Counted from the first letter of the stretch, positions 43,943-53,962 are shown. The stretch is DNA of 64,000 bases from Azospirillum ramasamyi (GCF_003233655.1 NZ_CP029829.1:1-64000), one strand, 5' to 3'. Made by a program: numbers and translations. The notes: generated by a model not told the origin, from the letters alone.

Positions 43943-45412
43943 TCAGCGCCCGCCCAATCCCCGGTACAGCTCCATGTACTCCTCCGCCGGCCCATGCCAG
44001 CCGAAGTCGCGGGTCATGGCGCGGCGCTGCATCGCCTGCCAGCGCTCGGGCTTGCGGTAGACGCCCATGGCGCGGCGGAGCGCCCAGACCAGTTCCTGGC
44101 TGGTGGCGTTGACGAACTGGAAGCCGGTGGCGCTGCCGTCGGCGCTGGCGGCCGGGTTGGCGTCGATCACCGTGTCGGCGAGGCCGCCGGTGCGGCGGAC
44201 CAGCGGCAGGGTGCCGTATTTCAGCGCATAGAGCTGGGTCAGGCCGCAGGGCTCCGAGCGGGACGGCACCAGGAACAGGTCGGCACCGGCCTGGATGCGG
44301 TGGGACAGCGGCTCGTCATAGCCGATGCGGACGCCGATCGACTGCGGATGCCATTGCGCGAGGTGGCGGAAGCCGGCCTCGCTGGAGGCGTCGCCGCTGC
44401 CCAGCACCACCAGCTGGCCACCCCAGGACACCCATTGGCCCGCCGCCTCCAGCACCAGATCCAGGCCCTTGTGCCAGGTCAGGCGGCTGACCACGGCGGC
44501 GAGCGGCGCGTCGGGGCGGCGGTCCAGGCCGAAGGCGGATTGCAGGTCGGACTTGCAGGCATCCTTCCCACCCAAATCGTCTGGGGTGTAGCGGGCGGGC
44601 AGATGCGGGTCGGTCGCCGGATCCCACACCGCGTAATCGACGCCGTTCAGGATGCCGGTCAGCACGTCGGATCGCGAGGCGAGCAATCCTTGCAGGCCGG
44701 TGCCGTGCTCGGCCGTCTGGATCTCGTTGGCGTAGGTCGGGCTGACCGTGGTCAGGCGGTCGGCGTAGAAGCAACCCGCCTTCAGGTAGCTGATGTTGCC
44801 GTAATACTCGACGCCGTCGACGCGGAAGCTGGAGGAGGGCAGGCCGATGTCGCCCATCATCCAGGGGCCGAACAGGCCCTGATAGGCGATGTTGTGGATG
44901 GTCAGCACCGTGCCCGGCCGGAAGGGGCCGGCGAAACGGTCGGGGCGCAGCGCCAGATAGGCGGGGATCAGGCCGGCCTGCCAGTCATGGCCGTGCAGGA
45001 TGTCGGGCCGCCACCAGGGATCGTAGGATTTCTCGGCGGCGAAGCCGGCGGCGACCCAGGCCAGCGCGGCGAAGCGCAGGGCGTTGTCGGTCCAGTCCTT
45101 GCCGTCCGGGCCGAGATAGGGATTGCCGGGACGGTCGTAGAGCGACGGGGCGTCCAGCGCATAGGCCAGCACCCCGTCCGCGGTGCGGCCGATGCACAGC
45201 CGGGCACGGTCGCAGCCGGGAAGGTCGGTGATCAGGTCGCCGACCTCGTGCAGGTTCTGCAGGCTGTTCAGAACGGCGGGATATCCCGGCAGCAGCAGGC
45301 GGACGTCGGCGCCGGCGGCGATCAGGGCCGGCGGCAGGGCGGCGGACACGTCCGCCAGCCCCCCCGTCTTGACCATCGGGTAGCATTCGGACGTGACGTA
45401 GAGGACGCGCAT
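43943..45412 (-). CDS. glgA: Glycogen synthase (ADP-glucose type)
   Basis: Codes for 489 residues. The ADP-glucose-binding motif KTGGLADV is at residues 15-22, with GT5 catalytic-domain features [28 protein letters not shown] and the C-terminal [15 protein letters not shown] and [32 protein letters not shown]. It extends alpha-1,4-glucan from ADP-glucose made by GlgC, encoded just upstream with a 136-bp gap. Confidence 0.96.
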   Translation of the reverse strand: MRVLYVTSECYPMVKTGGLADVSAALPPALIAAGADVRLLLPGYPAVLNSLQNLHEVGDLITDLPGCDRARLCIGRTADGVLAYALDAPSLYDRPGNPYLGPDGKDWTDNALRFAALAWVAAGFAAEKSYDPWWRPDILHGHDWQAGLIPAYLALRPDRFAGPFRPGTVLTIHNIAYQGLFGPWMMGDIGLPSSSFRVDGVEYYGNISYLKAGCFYADRLTTVSPTYANEIQTAEHGTGLQGLLASRSDVLTGILNGVDYAVWDPATDPHLPARYTPDDLGGKDACKSDLQSAFGLDRRPDAPLAAVVSRLTWHKGLDLVLEAAGQWVSWGGQLVVLGSGDASSEAGFRHLAQWHPQSIGVRIGYDEPLSHRIQAGADLFLVPSRSEPCGLTQLYALKYGTLPLVRRTGGLADTVIDANPAASADGSATGFQFVNATSQELVWALRRAMGVYRKPERWQAMQRRAMTRDFGWHGPAEEYMELYRGLGGR

Positions 45413-45548
45413 CGGGAAGGCACTCGGGTGAAAGGCGGGGGAGGCGGCCCGCCGCCCGCCCGGCCGCCATCCCCGCCTTGGCGGAAATGACGGCCGCCGG
45501 GGTGAGGGGCGGGCTTCGGTCGGAGGGAGGGGGCGGCGATATGCCGCC

Positions 45549-46820
45549 TTATTCCTGCGCCAGCTTCTCGATCATCTCGCGGGTGATGAGGACGACGCCG
45601 TTCTCGGTGCGGCTGAAGCGCCGGGCGTCCAGTTCCGCGTCCTCGCCGACGACGAGGCCGTTGGGGATGCTGACGCCGCGGTCGATCACCACCTTCTTCA
45701 GGCGGCAGTGGCGGCCGATGTCGCATTCCGGCAGGACCACCGCCTCGTACAGCTCGCTGTAGGAGTTGACGCGGACCGAGCTGAACAGCAGCGAGCGCCG
45801 GACGGTCGAGCCGGAGATGATGCAGCCGCCCGACACCAGGCTGTCCACCGCCATGCCGCGGCGGTTCTCGTCGTCGAAGACGAACTTCGCCGGCGGCAGC
45901 TGTTCCTGGTAGGTGAAGATCGGCCAGTCGCGGTTGTACAGGTTCAGCTGCGGCGTGATCTGGCAGAGGTCCAGGTTGGCTTCCCAATAGGCGTCGATGG
46001 TGCCGACGTCGCGCCAGTAGGGGCTGTCGTCGGGCGCATCGATCACCGCGCTGTCGGCATAGTCGTGGGCGATGATCCGCGCGCCGGACTTCACCAGATG
46101 CGGGATGATGTCCTTGCCGAAGTCGCGGCTGGAGCCGGGGGTGGCGACGTCGCGCTCCAGCTGTTCGTAGAGGAACTGGGCGTTGAAGACGTAGATGCCC
46201 ATGCTGGCCAGCGCCAAGTCGGGGCGGCCGGGCATCGGCGGCGGGTCGGCCGGCTTTTCCACGAAGTCGATGATGCGGCGCTCGTTGTCGATGTGCATCA
46301 CGCCGAAGCCGCTCGCCTGTTCGCGCGGGACGGCGATGCAGGGGACGGTGACGTCGGCCTTCCGGTCGATGTGGTCGAGCAGCAGCGCGCCGTAATCCAT
46401 CTTGTAGATGTGGTCGCCGGCCAGGATCAGGACATGTTCCGGCTCGTGGTCGCGCAGGATGTCCAGGTTCTGGTACACGGCGTCGGCGGTGCCCTGGTAC
46501 CACTCCGTCTCGCTGACGCGCTGCTGGGCCGGCAGCAGGTCGCAGAACTCGTTCATCTCGCCGCGGAAGACGTTCCAGCCGCGCTGGAGGTGGCGCAGAA
46601 GGCTGTGCGACTTGTATTGCGTCAGCACGCCGATGCGGCGGAAGCCGGAATTGACGCAGTTCGACAGCGCGAAGTCGATGATGCGGTATTTGCCGCCGAA
46701 ATAGGTAGCCGGCTTGGCCCGCCGGTCGGTCAGCTGCTTCAGACGGCTGCCGCGTCCGCCGGCCAGCACCAGCGCTACCGCACGTCGCGGTGCGAGGCGC
46801 AGATCGCGTTTGTCGAGCAT
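45549..46820 (-). CDS. glgC: Glucose-1-phosphate adenylyltransferase
   Basis: Codes for 423 residues. The nucleotide-binding loop [20 protein letters not shown] is at about 19-38, with [28 protein letters not shown] and, at the end, a left-handed beta-helix with hexapeptide-like repeats ([39 protein letters not shown]). It makes ADP-glucose, the committed step of glycogen synthesis. The start at 46820 gives the usual short N-terminus before the nucleotide motif; the family is allosterically controlled. Confidence 0.97.
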   Translation of the reverse strand: MLDKRDLRLAPRRAVALVLAGGRGSRLKQLTDRRAKPATYFGGKYRIIDFALSNCVNSGFRRIGVLTQYKSHSLLRHLQRGWNVFRGEMNEFCDLLPAQQRVSETEWYQGTADAVYQNLDILRDHEPEHVLILAGDHIYKMDYGALLLDHIDRKADVTVPCIAVPREQASGFGVMHIDNERRIIDFVEKPADPPPMPGRPDLALASMGIYVFNAQFLYEQLERDVATPGSSRDFGKDIIPHLVKSGARIIAHDYADSAVIDAPDDSPYWRDVGTIDAYWEANLDLCQITPQLNLYNRDWPIFTYQEQLPPAKFVFDDENRRGMAVDSLVSGGCIISGSTVRRSLLFSSVRVNSYSELYEAVVLPECDIGRHCRLKKVVIDRGVSIPNGLVVGEDAELDARRFSRTENGVVLITREMIEKLAQE

Positions 46821-47470
46821 GGCCGTTACCCCCTTTGCCTTATTTCTTGCGGCCGCTCGGCTGCGGCCTTCCCGATGGAGGCGTTGACGGTGCCACATCT
46901 CGCCGCCATGTCCAATAGGCCCGGCGGCTGGTTCGGATCGGCTTACCCGCCGCGTCGCCCGCCCGCCCGCCTAGGCGGAAAGAGAGGCAAGCCGTTCGGA
47001 CTGGATGGAAGGGGTAGAAGGATTGCTCCGTTCTCGCCGTCCGCCGCGGCAGTGACCGCTGCGCAGGCCGTTTTCTGCACATTTTTTAACCAGCTGCCGG
47101 AATGGCAGCCAGACGGCTGCGGCAAACCCGTGCGACCGGCCGGCTCAATCGCTCGAAAGCCCCAAAATTGCGGCGGAAAGTCGGCTTCGGTGCCTGCCTA
47201 TTTTCTGTGCAAACGCGCCCCGCGACTCGCCGGGGGAAGCCTGTTCCGGGGTACCGCACCAGGACAAGCCTGACGATTCCAAGCCGTTTTGAACTGGCAC
47301 GCTTCTTGTAACGATCGAGGCGTCCTTGGTCCCGTCCGCCGCCCCGTCTTTGCCGGGGACGGGGCGACCGGGACGGGGTCGCCCCAATGCGGTGGCTTGA
47401 GCGCGGATCACCTCGGGTGCTGCGCCGGCCGCAAGGGGGTGGGAGCGATTTTGGAGAAAGAGGAGCCTCG
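46821..47470. other. Long divergent regulatory region glgC / amtB
   Basis: A 650-bp gap without a believable gene. It contains a sigma-54-like promoter at 47294 for amtB and a short T-run (47082-47087) next to an imperfect hairpin (AGCTGCC ... GGCAGCC, 47092-47110). Possible NtrC half-sites (GCACCA around 47254) are too degenerate to claim. Confidence 0.5.
47294..47310 (+). promoter_or_regulatory. Sigma-54 (-24/-12) promoter of amtB
   Basis: CTGGCACG (47294-47301), four bases, then TTGTA (47306-47310). The -24 half matches the consensus YTGGCACG exactly; the -12 half differs by one base (TTGT for TTGC). It is oriented toward amtB, 160 bases upstream of its ATG. Nitrogen-regulated sigma-54 control of ammonium transporter genes is well known. 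Confidence 0.7.
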
Positions 47471-48787
47471 ATGAACCGTCTGTTCCTTCTGGCCGCACCG
47501 ATGATGGCGGTTGCTCTGGGTGCGGTCGGCCTGCCGGCCGCAGCCCTTGCCCAGGACGCGGCTGCGGCCGCTCCGGCACCGACGCTCAGCGCGGGCGATA
47601 CCGCCTGGATGCTCACCGCGACGGCGCTGGTGCTGTTCATGACCATTCCGGGCCTGGCCCTGTTCTACGGCGGCATGGTCCGCAAGAAGAACGTCCTGGC
47701 CACGGTCATGCAGAGCTTCGCGATCTGCTGCCTCGTGTCGATCCTCTGGGTCGTGGTTGGCTACAGCCTGGCCTTCAGCGAAGGCAGCCCCTATGTCGGC
47801 GGCCTCAGCAAGGCCCTGCTGGCCGGCGTGACCAAGGACAGCCTGTCCGGCGTGATCCCGGAAGCGGTCTTCATCGTCTTCCAGATGACCTTCGCCATCA
47901 TCACCCCGGCCCTGATCACCGGCGCCTTCGCCGACCGCATGAAGTTCTCCTCCATGCTGGTCTTCACCGCCCTGTGGTCGGTCATCATCTACGCGCCGAT
48001 CACCCACTGGGTCTGGGGTCCGGGCGGCTATCTGGGCGGCGACGGCGTGCTGGACTATGCCGGCGGCACCGTCGTCCACATCAACGCGGGCGTGGCCGGT
48101 CTGGTCGCGGCGCTGGTGCTCGGCAAGCGCAAGGGCTACCCGAACGAGAACTTCGCCCCGCACAACCTGGTTCTGAGCCTGGTCGGCGCGGCCATGCTGT
48201 GGGTTGGCTGGTTCGGCTTCAACGCCGGTTCGGCGCTGGCCGCCGACAGCCGTGCGGGCATGGCCATGCTGGTCACGCAGGTCGCCGCCGCCTCCGCCGC
48301 CCTGTCCTGGATGTTCGCGGAGTGGGTCCTGAAGGGCAAGCCGTCGGTCCTCGGCATCATCTCCGGCGCCGTCGGCGGTCTGGTCGCCATCACCCCGGCC
48401 TCCGGCTTCGTCGGCCCGATGGGCGCGCTGGTCATCGGCGTGGTCGCCGGCGTGGTCTGCTACTGGGGCGCCACCGGCCTGAAGCGCGCTCTCGGCTATG
48501 ACGACTCGCTGGACGCCTTCGGCGTGCACGGCGTTGGCGGCATCGTCGGCGCGATCCTGACCGGCGTCTTCGCCCAGGAAGCCATCGGCGGCACCGCCGG
48601 CCTGCTGGAAGGCAACCCCGGCCAGGTCATGACCCAGATCTACGGCATCGTCGCCACCATCATCTACTCGGGCATCGGCTCCTTCGTCCTGCTGAAGGGC
48701 ATCGACGTGGTGATGGGCCTGCGCGTGGACGAGGATGTGGAGCGCGACGGTCTCGACCTCGCCCTGCACGGCGAAAGCATCCACTAA
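47471..48787 (+). CDS. amtB: Ammonium transporter
   Basis: Codes for 438 residues. A cleavable signal peptide of about 28 residues (ends PAAALAQ) precedes 11 membrane helices. Conserved parts: ALFYGGMVRKKNVLATVMQS, the pore twin histidines in VVHINAGVAGLVAAL and DAFGVHGVGGIVGAIL, and WFGFNAGSAL. AmtB imports ammonium and is usually gated by a PII protein; the usual neighbour glnK/glnZ is not adjacent here. The TTGGAGAAAGAGGAGCC leader gives a good ribosome site. A sigma-54 promoter lies upstream. Confidence 0.97.
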   Translation: MNRLFLLAAPMMAVALGAVGLPAAALAQDAAAAAPAPTLSAGDTAWMLTATALVLFMTIPGLALFYGGMVRKKNVLATVMQSFAICCLVSILWVVVGYSLAFSEGSPYVGGLSKALLAGVTKDSLSGVIPEAVFIVFQMTFAIITPALITGAFADRMKFSSMLVFTALWSVIIYAPITHWVWGPGGYLGGDGVLDYAGGTVVHINAGVAGLVAALVLGKRKGYPNENFAPHNLVLSLVGAAMLWVGWFGFNAGSALAADSRAGMAMLVTQVAAASAALSWMFAEWVLKGKPSVLGIISGAVGGLVAITPASGFVGPMGALVIGVVAGVVCYWGATGLKRALGYDDSLDAFGVHGVGGIVGAILTGVFAQEAIGGTAGLLEGNPGQVMTQIYGIVATIIYSGIGSFVLLKGIDVVMGLRVDEDVERDGLDLALHGESIH

Positions 48788-48815
48788 GAACACTCCCTTT
48801 CCCACGGGTCTCTTC

Positions 48816-48848
48816 GAAAGGGCCGCCGGGCTTCCCGGCGGCCTTTTT
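48816..48848 (+). terminator. Intrinsic terminator of amtB
   Basis: Perfect 10-bp stem GGCCGCCGGG (48821-48830) / CCCGGCGGCC (48834-48843), loop CTT, followed by TTTTT. Confidence 0.92.
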
Positions 48849-48998
48849 CGTGCACGGGTTTCGGGATCGTTTCTGGATCATTGCGCGGCGATTGTTGCGC
48901 GGGCGGAAACGCTGTGGCGCGGGCGGACCGGCTTCACGACGGGGCCGCGGCGGACTACCTCTGGTGCAACATCAGCGTTCCTTTTGGGAGTTCCCGCC

Positions 48999-49868
48999 AT
49001 GTCCACCCAGTCCGCTACCCCCGGTGTCCGTCCGGTGCTCGCCGCCGTGGAGGGCATGGCCGCCTCCGACGGCGCCGGCGTCAGCATGACCCGCATGCTG
49101 GGCACGCCGCGCCTGCGCACGCTCGACCCCTTCCTGATGCTGGACCTGTTCGGGTCCGACCAGCTGGCCGATTATCTCGCCGGCTTTCCCGACCATCCCC
49201 ACCGCGGTTTCGAGACGGTCACCTACATGCTTGCCGGCCGCATGCGCCATGCCGACAACCACGGCCATGAAGGCGTGATCGAGACCGGCGGCGTGCAGTG
49301 GATGACCGCCGGCCGCGGCCTGATCCACTCGGAGATGCCGGAGCAGACCGAAGGGCTGATGCGCGGATTCCAGCTGTGGATCAACCTGCCGGCCCGGCTG
49401 AAGATGACCGAGCCGCGCTATCAGGAGTTCCCGGCCGCCGCCATCCCGGTGGAGCGGCGCGAGGACGGCGCGACCGTCACCGTGATCGCCGGCGACACCG
49501 CCCGCGGCACCGCCGGGCCGGTGCGGGCCGAAGCCACCGACGCGCGCTATTTCGACGTGGCTTTGCCGGCGTCCGCCGCCTTCGTGGAGCCGCTGCCGGC
49601 CGGCCATACCGCCTTCCTCGTGCTGTTCGAAGGCACGCTGGACGTCGGCGGCGAGGGGCTGCCGGCCCAGACATTTTCCGGGCCGCGGGTGATCGTGCTC
49701 GGCGACGGCGAGCGGGTGGAGGCGGCGGCCGGACCCGAGGGCGCGCGCTTCCTGCTGCTGGCCGGCAAGCCGATCGGCGAACCCATCGCCTGGGGCGGCC
49801 CCTTCGTCATGAACACGCGGGAAGAGGTGATGCAGGCCTTCCGCGACTTCGAGGAAGGACGCATCTGA
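48999..49868 (+). CDS. Pirin-family protein
   Basis: A 289-residue bicupin. The N-terminal cupin carries the metal motif HPHRGFETVTYMLAGRMRHADNHGHEGVIETGGVQWMTAGRGLIHSE, whose histidines and Glu match the pirin iron site. The C-terminal cupin ends in GKPIGEPIAWGGPFVMNTREEVMQAFRDFEEGRI, the family's usual end. E. coli YhaK/YhhW relatives have quercetinase activity; others modulate metabolism. The ATG has TGGGAG 8 bases upstream. It stands alone. Confidence 0.93.
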   Translation: MSTQSATPGVRPVLAAVEGMAASDGAGVSMTRMLGTPRLRTLDPFLMLDLFGSDQLADYLAGFPDHPHRGFETVTYMLAGRMRHADNHGHEGVIETGGVQWMTAGRGLIHSEMPEQTEGLMRGFQLWINLPARLKMTEPRYQEFPAAAIPVERREDGATVTVIAGDTARGTAGPVRAEATDARYFDVALPASAAFVEPLPAGHTAFLVLFEGTLDVGGEGLPAQTFSGPRVIVLGDGERVEAAAGPEGARFLLLAGKPIGEPIAWGGPFVMNTREEVMQAFRDFEEGRI

Positions 49869-50018
49869 TCTGCATCCGATCGGGGAATGCCGCGCGCCGG
49901 GCCGTCCTTGGCCCGTCCTTCGGGAGCGGCGCGCGGCATCTCGTGCCTTGCACCCCCGCCGCCGCCGGTTATCATGGCGCCTTCCGTGTTAACACGAACG
50001 ATGGCGGGGAGCGGGTCG

Positions 50019-50546
50019 ATGCGTGCAAAGGGTCTGATGGGTGGCTTCAGGGCGGCTGTCGCCACGGGACTTCTGGCCCTGTCGCTGGCCGCACCGGCGG
50101 CCGCCGTGGACTTCTCCAAGGCCGCCGCCGATTTCGGGCCGGAGGGCGCCTGGACCAACCAGTGCGACATCGACCGGATGACCGACAGCAAGACCTGCCG
50201 GCTGATGATCTACCGCCTGTTTGACGACGGGAAGGATGTCGGCTTCATCGCGCTCAGCGTCATCCCGACCGGCAACGACTTCCACCTGTTCCTGACCACC
50301 AGCCAGGGGCTGGTCGACCGCTGCGCCATCCGCGTCGACCGCCAGCCGCGCATCGAATCGCATGTCGCGACGCTGAACATGTGCATGTTCCCGAACTTCG
50401 TGTCCGGCCGCGTCGCCGATCAGTTCCGCAACGGCTCGACCATCCTGGTCCGCGTCAGCTCCCCGCGCCTGGGCAAGCGCGACATCGATTTCCCGCTGAA
50501 CGGCTTCTCCCGCACCTTCGAGGAGATGCAGCGCAGCCTGCAGTGA
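50019..50546 (+). CDS. Exported protein resembling invasion-associated locus B family
   Basis: Codes for 175 residues with a signal peptide (GGFRAAVATGLLALSLAAPAAA), then a mature domain with two pairs of Cys (CDIDRMTDSKTC early, CAIRVDR and CMF later) and beta-rich segments (GFIALSVIPTGNDFHLFLTT, STILVRVSSPRLGKRDIDFPL). The W-x-x-C ... S-K-T-C pattern is like IalB-family periplasmic proteins, but the similarity is from memory and partial. A GGGGAGCGGG ribosome site supports the ATG at 50019. Function unknown. Confidence 0.6.
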   Translation: MRAKGLMGGFRAAVATGLLALSLAAPAAAVDFSKAAADFGPEGAWTNQCDIDRMTDSKTCRLMIYRLFDDGKDVGFIALSVIPTGNDFHLFLTTSQGLVDRCAIRVDRQPRIESHVATLNMCMFPNFVSGRVADQFRNGSTILVRVSSPRLGKRDIDFPLNGFSRTFEEMQRSLQ

Positions 50547-50568
50547 GCGGGGCGAGGGGATTGCAGGC

Positions 50569-51687
50569 TCACCCCGGCAGGCGGTAGCCCGCCGCCGGTT
50601 CCTGCATCGGGCAGCCGTTGCGCTCCATGCGGAAATCGGAGGAGCGGGCGTAGGCGATGCGGCGGGCGCGCATGATCGAGCCGAGCGGCCGATGCGCGGC
50701 CAGACCGTGCCAGGGGCTGAAGGCCAGCCGGTCGTCGCCGGCGCGGGAACGCTCCTCGCTCCAGGCGGTCTGCGGCGGCACGGTGATGCGGGCGACGGTG
50801 CGGTAGGGGCTCAGCTCCTCCGGCCACAACACGCTGGCATCCTCCACCGGCATGCGCTCCTCGTCGGTGCGCAGCTGGACGCGCAGTTCCCAGACCGCTT
50901 CCTGGTCGCGGAAGAACTCCACCACCGCATCGCGCAGGCTGTCGGGCTTGCCGTTGACGCTCAGCGGCGCATCGGTCAGCGCCGTCAGGTTGGACGAGAC
51001 GGGGACGATCTGCAGCTTGGCGATATGGGCGCCGTGGCGCAGGGCCGCCTGGCTGAAGAAGGTCTCGCCCAGGATATGGGTCGCGGGGTGGCCGCCCAGC
51101 GTCTTCAGGGTGGCGCTTTCGCCGCCGAAGGCCTCCACCACCCGTTCGGCGGCGCGCAGGGTCGCGGACAGCGCCTTCTTCGCCGTCTCCGCCCGGTCGG
51201 TGGTGGCGGCCAGCAGCTTCAGCATCGACAGGAACTGCCTGGCGTCCGGCGCCGAGAAGACCGGGGCGTTGGCCATCACCAAATCCTGGGTCGCCTGATT
51301 CTCCGATCCCGGCAGACGTTCGCCGGTCACGCCCAGCACCTTCACCGCCAGACCGCGCGGGGTCGATACGCTGTCGGGCAGGAGGTCGCCCGGCGTCGTC
51401 GACAGCCGCAGGATCACCGGATAGCTCTCCGCCTGCGCGAACAGGCCCTGGGCCAGCTCGGCCGGCAGATCGTCCAGCACGTCGAGCCGGCCGATCAGCA
51501 GCCCATGGCTCTTGGCATGGACGCTGCGGTTGGCGTGCCCGCTGTCCTCGTAGGTCTTGCGGCTGATCGACAGCATCGTCTCCGCCAGCTCGTCGAAAAG
51601 CCGGGCTTCGTCGGGACCGGGGCGTTCGACCGACGGTGCATAGGGCAGCGGCGCGTGAGGCAGGGGCTTGGCGGTGGCGGCTGACAC
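50569..51687 (-). CDS. Catalase-fold heme protein (catalase-related family)
   Basis: About 372 residues from a GTG at 51687 (GGGAG 9 bases upstream; an ATG at 51717 adds ten residues). The distal-side motif RSVHAKSHGLLIG holds the active histidine (about 57), and the segment HRPLGSIMRARRIAYARSSDFRMERNG resembles the catalase-related proximal region. It is shorter than clade catalases (about 480) and fits the small catalase-like proteins, some of which are peroxidases. The region PVILRLSTTPGDLLPDSVSTPRGLAVKVLGV is characteristic. Activity cannot be decided from sequence. Confidence 0.75.
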   Translation of the reverse strand: MSAATAKPLPHAPLPYAPSVERPGPDEARLFDELAETMLSISRKTYEDSGHANRSVHAKSHGLLIGRLDVLDDLPAELAQGLFAQAESYPVILRLSTTPGDLLPDSVSTPRGLAVKVLGVTGERLPGSENQATQDLVMANAPVFSAPDARQFLSMLKLLAATTDRAETAKKALSATLRAAERVVEAFGGESATLKTLGGHPATHILGETFFSQAALRHGAHIAKLQIVPVSSNLTALTDAPLSVNGKPDSLRDAVVEFFRDQEAVWELRVQLRTDEERMPVEDASVLWPEELSPYRTVARITVPPQTAWSEERSRAGDDRLAFSPWHGLAAHRPLGSIMRARRIAYARSSDFRMERNGCPMQEPAAGYRLPG

Positions 51688-51947
51688 GGATGGTGTCTCC
51701 CAAATGGGGAAGGGCATGAGTGTAGCCGGGAGAACAGCTGTGGCCGCTCGCCGTTCCGCGGCGGTGAGCGCCCCTGTCGGAGCGTTCCAGGCGAGCGATA
51801 GGGGGGCGGCGTCACTCCGCCCGATTGGACTCGGCGGCGAGGTGATTAGTCCCGCTTGCCATACCCCATCCCAAGCCGCAATCGACAGCCTCCGGTTGCC
51901 GGCGAACACTCCAGGGGTAAGAGGATAATCAACCATGGAGGACGGTC

Positions 51948-53288
51948 GTGGTTGCCTATACGTCGATCTATGGGGAGGTGCTCGAACGGACGGCGTGGGA
52001 AGGACGAAACATCGTCCTCCTCACCCAGTCGTCGGATCTCGACGCCGGCGTGATGCAGAACATCGTCGCCAAGCTGGACGAAGCCTACGATTTCTATTCG
52101 CGCATAACGGGTCGGAGCCCGTCGCCTTACTTTACCTACAACGGCAAGGCCACGATCGCCGAAGTGCAGGATACCTGCGGGGCCGGCTGCGGGCTTCTCG
52201 GCTTCACGGGCATCGAGATCATGCCCGAGTACTTCAATATCCTCTACGACGGCGTGCGGGACGCCGGTCTCTACGATCAGGTTCTCTTCTACGAACTCGG
52301 CCGGAATTTCTGGTTCTACGACCAGCCGCTCAACACGCTGCCGCCCTTCACCACCGGCTTCGCCATCGAGAACCGCTTTCTCTCGATGGAGGCCGCCGGT
52401 GTGGACGGCCTCTCCTTCAACGGCATGGACTGGGACCAGCTGGTTTCGGCCCTTCAGCAGGACATGGCCCGGCTCTATTTTTCGAACCCCAACCTCACCT
52501 GGCGCAACACGCTCGTCACCGATACGGGCCCGGAGAACCCCTATGGGCTCGGCGGAGCCGACCTCGCCGGATCGCTCCTCCACCGCCTCTACGAGGATTT
52601 CGGTGAGGACAATTACACCCGCTTCTGGCAAAGCCTGATCTCCAAGGAGGCGGCGACCACCCCGGAGGAGGCCCGCGCCAACTTCCTGGCCGCGGCGGAT
52701 GAGGCCACCGGCGTCGATTACAGCTGGCTTTTCAAGGAGGGCTGGCGCTTCGACACCGGGACGGCCGACGGCGAAACGTTGGTGTCGAACGCGAAGAGGG
52801 GCAACCACGCCGTTCTCGGCTTCGGCGGCGACGACACCCTCCGCGGCTCAAGGAAGGCGGAACTGATGGTCGGCGGGCTCGGCGACGACACGCTGCTGGG
52901 AGGCCGTGGCGACGACACCCTGCTCGGCAGCGCCGGTGACGATCTGATCCGGGGCGATGAAGGTGCCGATCTGCTCGCGGGCGGCGACGGTGCCGACCGG
53001 TTCGTGTTCAGGTCCGTCCGGGACATCGGCAAGGGGACGCAGCACGACACCATCGTCGATTTCGCCCCGGACGACACCCTGGACCTGCACAGCATCGACG
53101 CCAACACCCATCGGCGCGGCGATCAGTCCTTCACCTTCATCGACGGCGCCGAATTCGATCGGAAAGCCGGCGAATTGCGTTGGGCCGACGGCATGCTCCA
53201 GGGAGACGTCAACGGCGACGGACGTGCCGACTTCAAGATCACCCTGCAGGGGGTGGACAGCCTCACGGCCTGCAACATCATCCTTTGA
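51948..53288 (+). CDS. RTX-type secreted protein with metallopeptidase-like N-terminal domain
   Basis: Codes for 446 residues from GTG 51948 with a strong GGAGGA ribosome site. Residues 1-280 form a globular domain with two Cys (77, 81) and the motif FYELGRNFWFY (114-124), in the position of a metallopeptidase HExxH but with the histidines replaced by Tyr and Arg. Residues 290-352 hold nonapeptide Ca-binding repeats (GGDDTLRGS, GDDTLLGGR, GDDTLLGSA, GDDLIRGDE, GADLLAGGD). A serralysin-like C-terminal segment follows, containing an EF-hand-like DVNGDGRADF (420-429). There is no N-terminal signal, as expected for type I secretion. No transporter genes adjoin it. Confidence 0.78.
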   Translation: MVAYTSIYGEVLERTAWEGRNIVLLTQSSDLDAGVMQNIVAKLDEAYDFYSRITGRSPSPYFTYNGKATIAEVQDTCGAGCGLLGFTGIEIMPEYFNILYDGVRDAGLYDQVLFYELGRNFWFYDQPLNTLPPFTTGFAIENRFLSMEAAGVDGLSFNGMDWDQLVSALQQDMARLYFSNPNLTWRNTLVTDTGPENPYGLGGADLAGSLLHRLYEDFGEDNYTRFWQSLISKEAATTPEEARANFLAAADEATGVDYSWLFKEGWRFDTGTADGETLVSNAKRGNHAVLGFGGDDTLRGSRKAELMVGGLGDDTLLGGRGDDTLLGSAGDDLIRGDEGADLLAGGDGADRFVFRSVRDIGKGTQHDTIVDFAPDDTLDLHSIDANTHRRGDQSFTFIDGAEFDRKAGELRWADGMLQGDVNGDGRADFKITLQGVDSLTACNIIL

Positions 53289-53330
53289 CGCTGCGGCCGC
53301 CCCGCGGCGGACCTGAGATCCGGCTGGATA

Positions 53331-53369
53331 CGACGAACGCCCCGCAGGCGGCCTGCGGGGCGTTCGTCG
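53331..53369. terminator. Perfect 39-bp palindrome after the RTX gene
   Basis: Two 19-bp arms, CGACGAACGCCCCGCAGGC (53331-53349) and its exact inverse (53351-53369), separated by one base. It is placed between the RTX gene and a convergent orphan gene. There is no T-run, so a bidirectional terminator or other structural role is inferred. Confidence 0.7.
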
Positions 53370-53429
53370 TCGATTGGAACATCGGAAGCGGATGCGTGGA
53401 CCCGGTATGCCGTACCGGATCGGCCGGGA

Positions 53430-53846
53430 TCAGTGCCGGGTGCGGGCCGGGGTGACGTAGACGCCGTCCCAATCGACGCCGAACAGGGCGTCGTCGCCGG
53501 CCTCCTCGACCAGATCGTCATACTCGTGGGCCTCGATCAGCCCGAAGATGGACGCGGTGCCGGAGGCGTCGAGGTCGCAGGTGACCACATGGCCGCAAAC
53601 CTCCACCGAGGTGAAGAACACTTCCGGCAGTTCCATGCTGTCCAGATCGGCGGTGACGGCGCTTTCGATCTCGTGGATGGTGCGGGAGGAGAGGGAAACC
53701 CGGAGCTTCGCCGCCTGGGAGGCCCAGACGATGCGCTTCACATGGGCCGGCTCCTTCATCTCCGTGACGCCCGGCGCCTCATCGCCTTGGCCGGCCATCG
53801 CAATCATCCGGGAAACCAGGGTCGAGGTGCTGCTGGGTGCGCGCAT
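53430..53846 (-). CDS. Conserved-looking hypothetical protein
   Basis: Codes for 138 residues, acidic (EYDDLVEEAGDDALFGVDWDGVYV) with a mixed alpha/beta middle (KLRVSLSSRTIHEIESAVTADLDSMELPEVFFTSVEVCGHVVTCDLDA). No signal peptide or membrane helix. I do not recognise a family. The true start may be internal (Met at about 14, 17 or 30). It ends opposite the RTX gene terminator. Confidence 0.55.
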   Translation of the reverse strand: MRAPSSTSTLVSRMIAMAGQGDEAPGVTEMKEPAHVKRIVWASQAAKLRVSLSSRTIHEIESAVTADLDSMELPEVFFTSVEVCGHVVTCDLDASGTASIFGLIEAHEYDDLVEEAGDDALFGVDWDGVYVTPARTRH

Positions 53847-53962
53847 AGAAACCTCCGCTCGTTCGATGACGACAGATTTGCGCGCAGGCGGTTAACGGGG
53901 TCTTAAGCCCGGACCGGGGCTAAAGACTTAATCCACCTGGAGTATGGCCTATCCATTCGGTT

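Noticed and set aside
46821-47470. Possible small genes in the glgC-amtB gap
   Set aside because: Open frames are short, Arg/Pro-rich and lack ribosome sites or homology.
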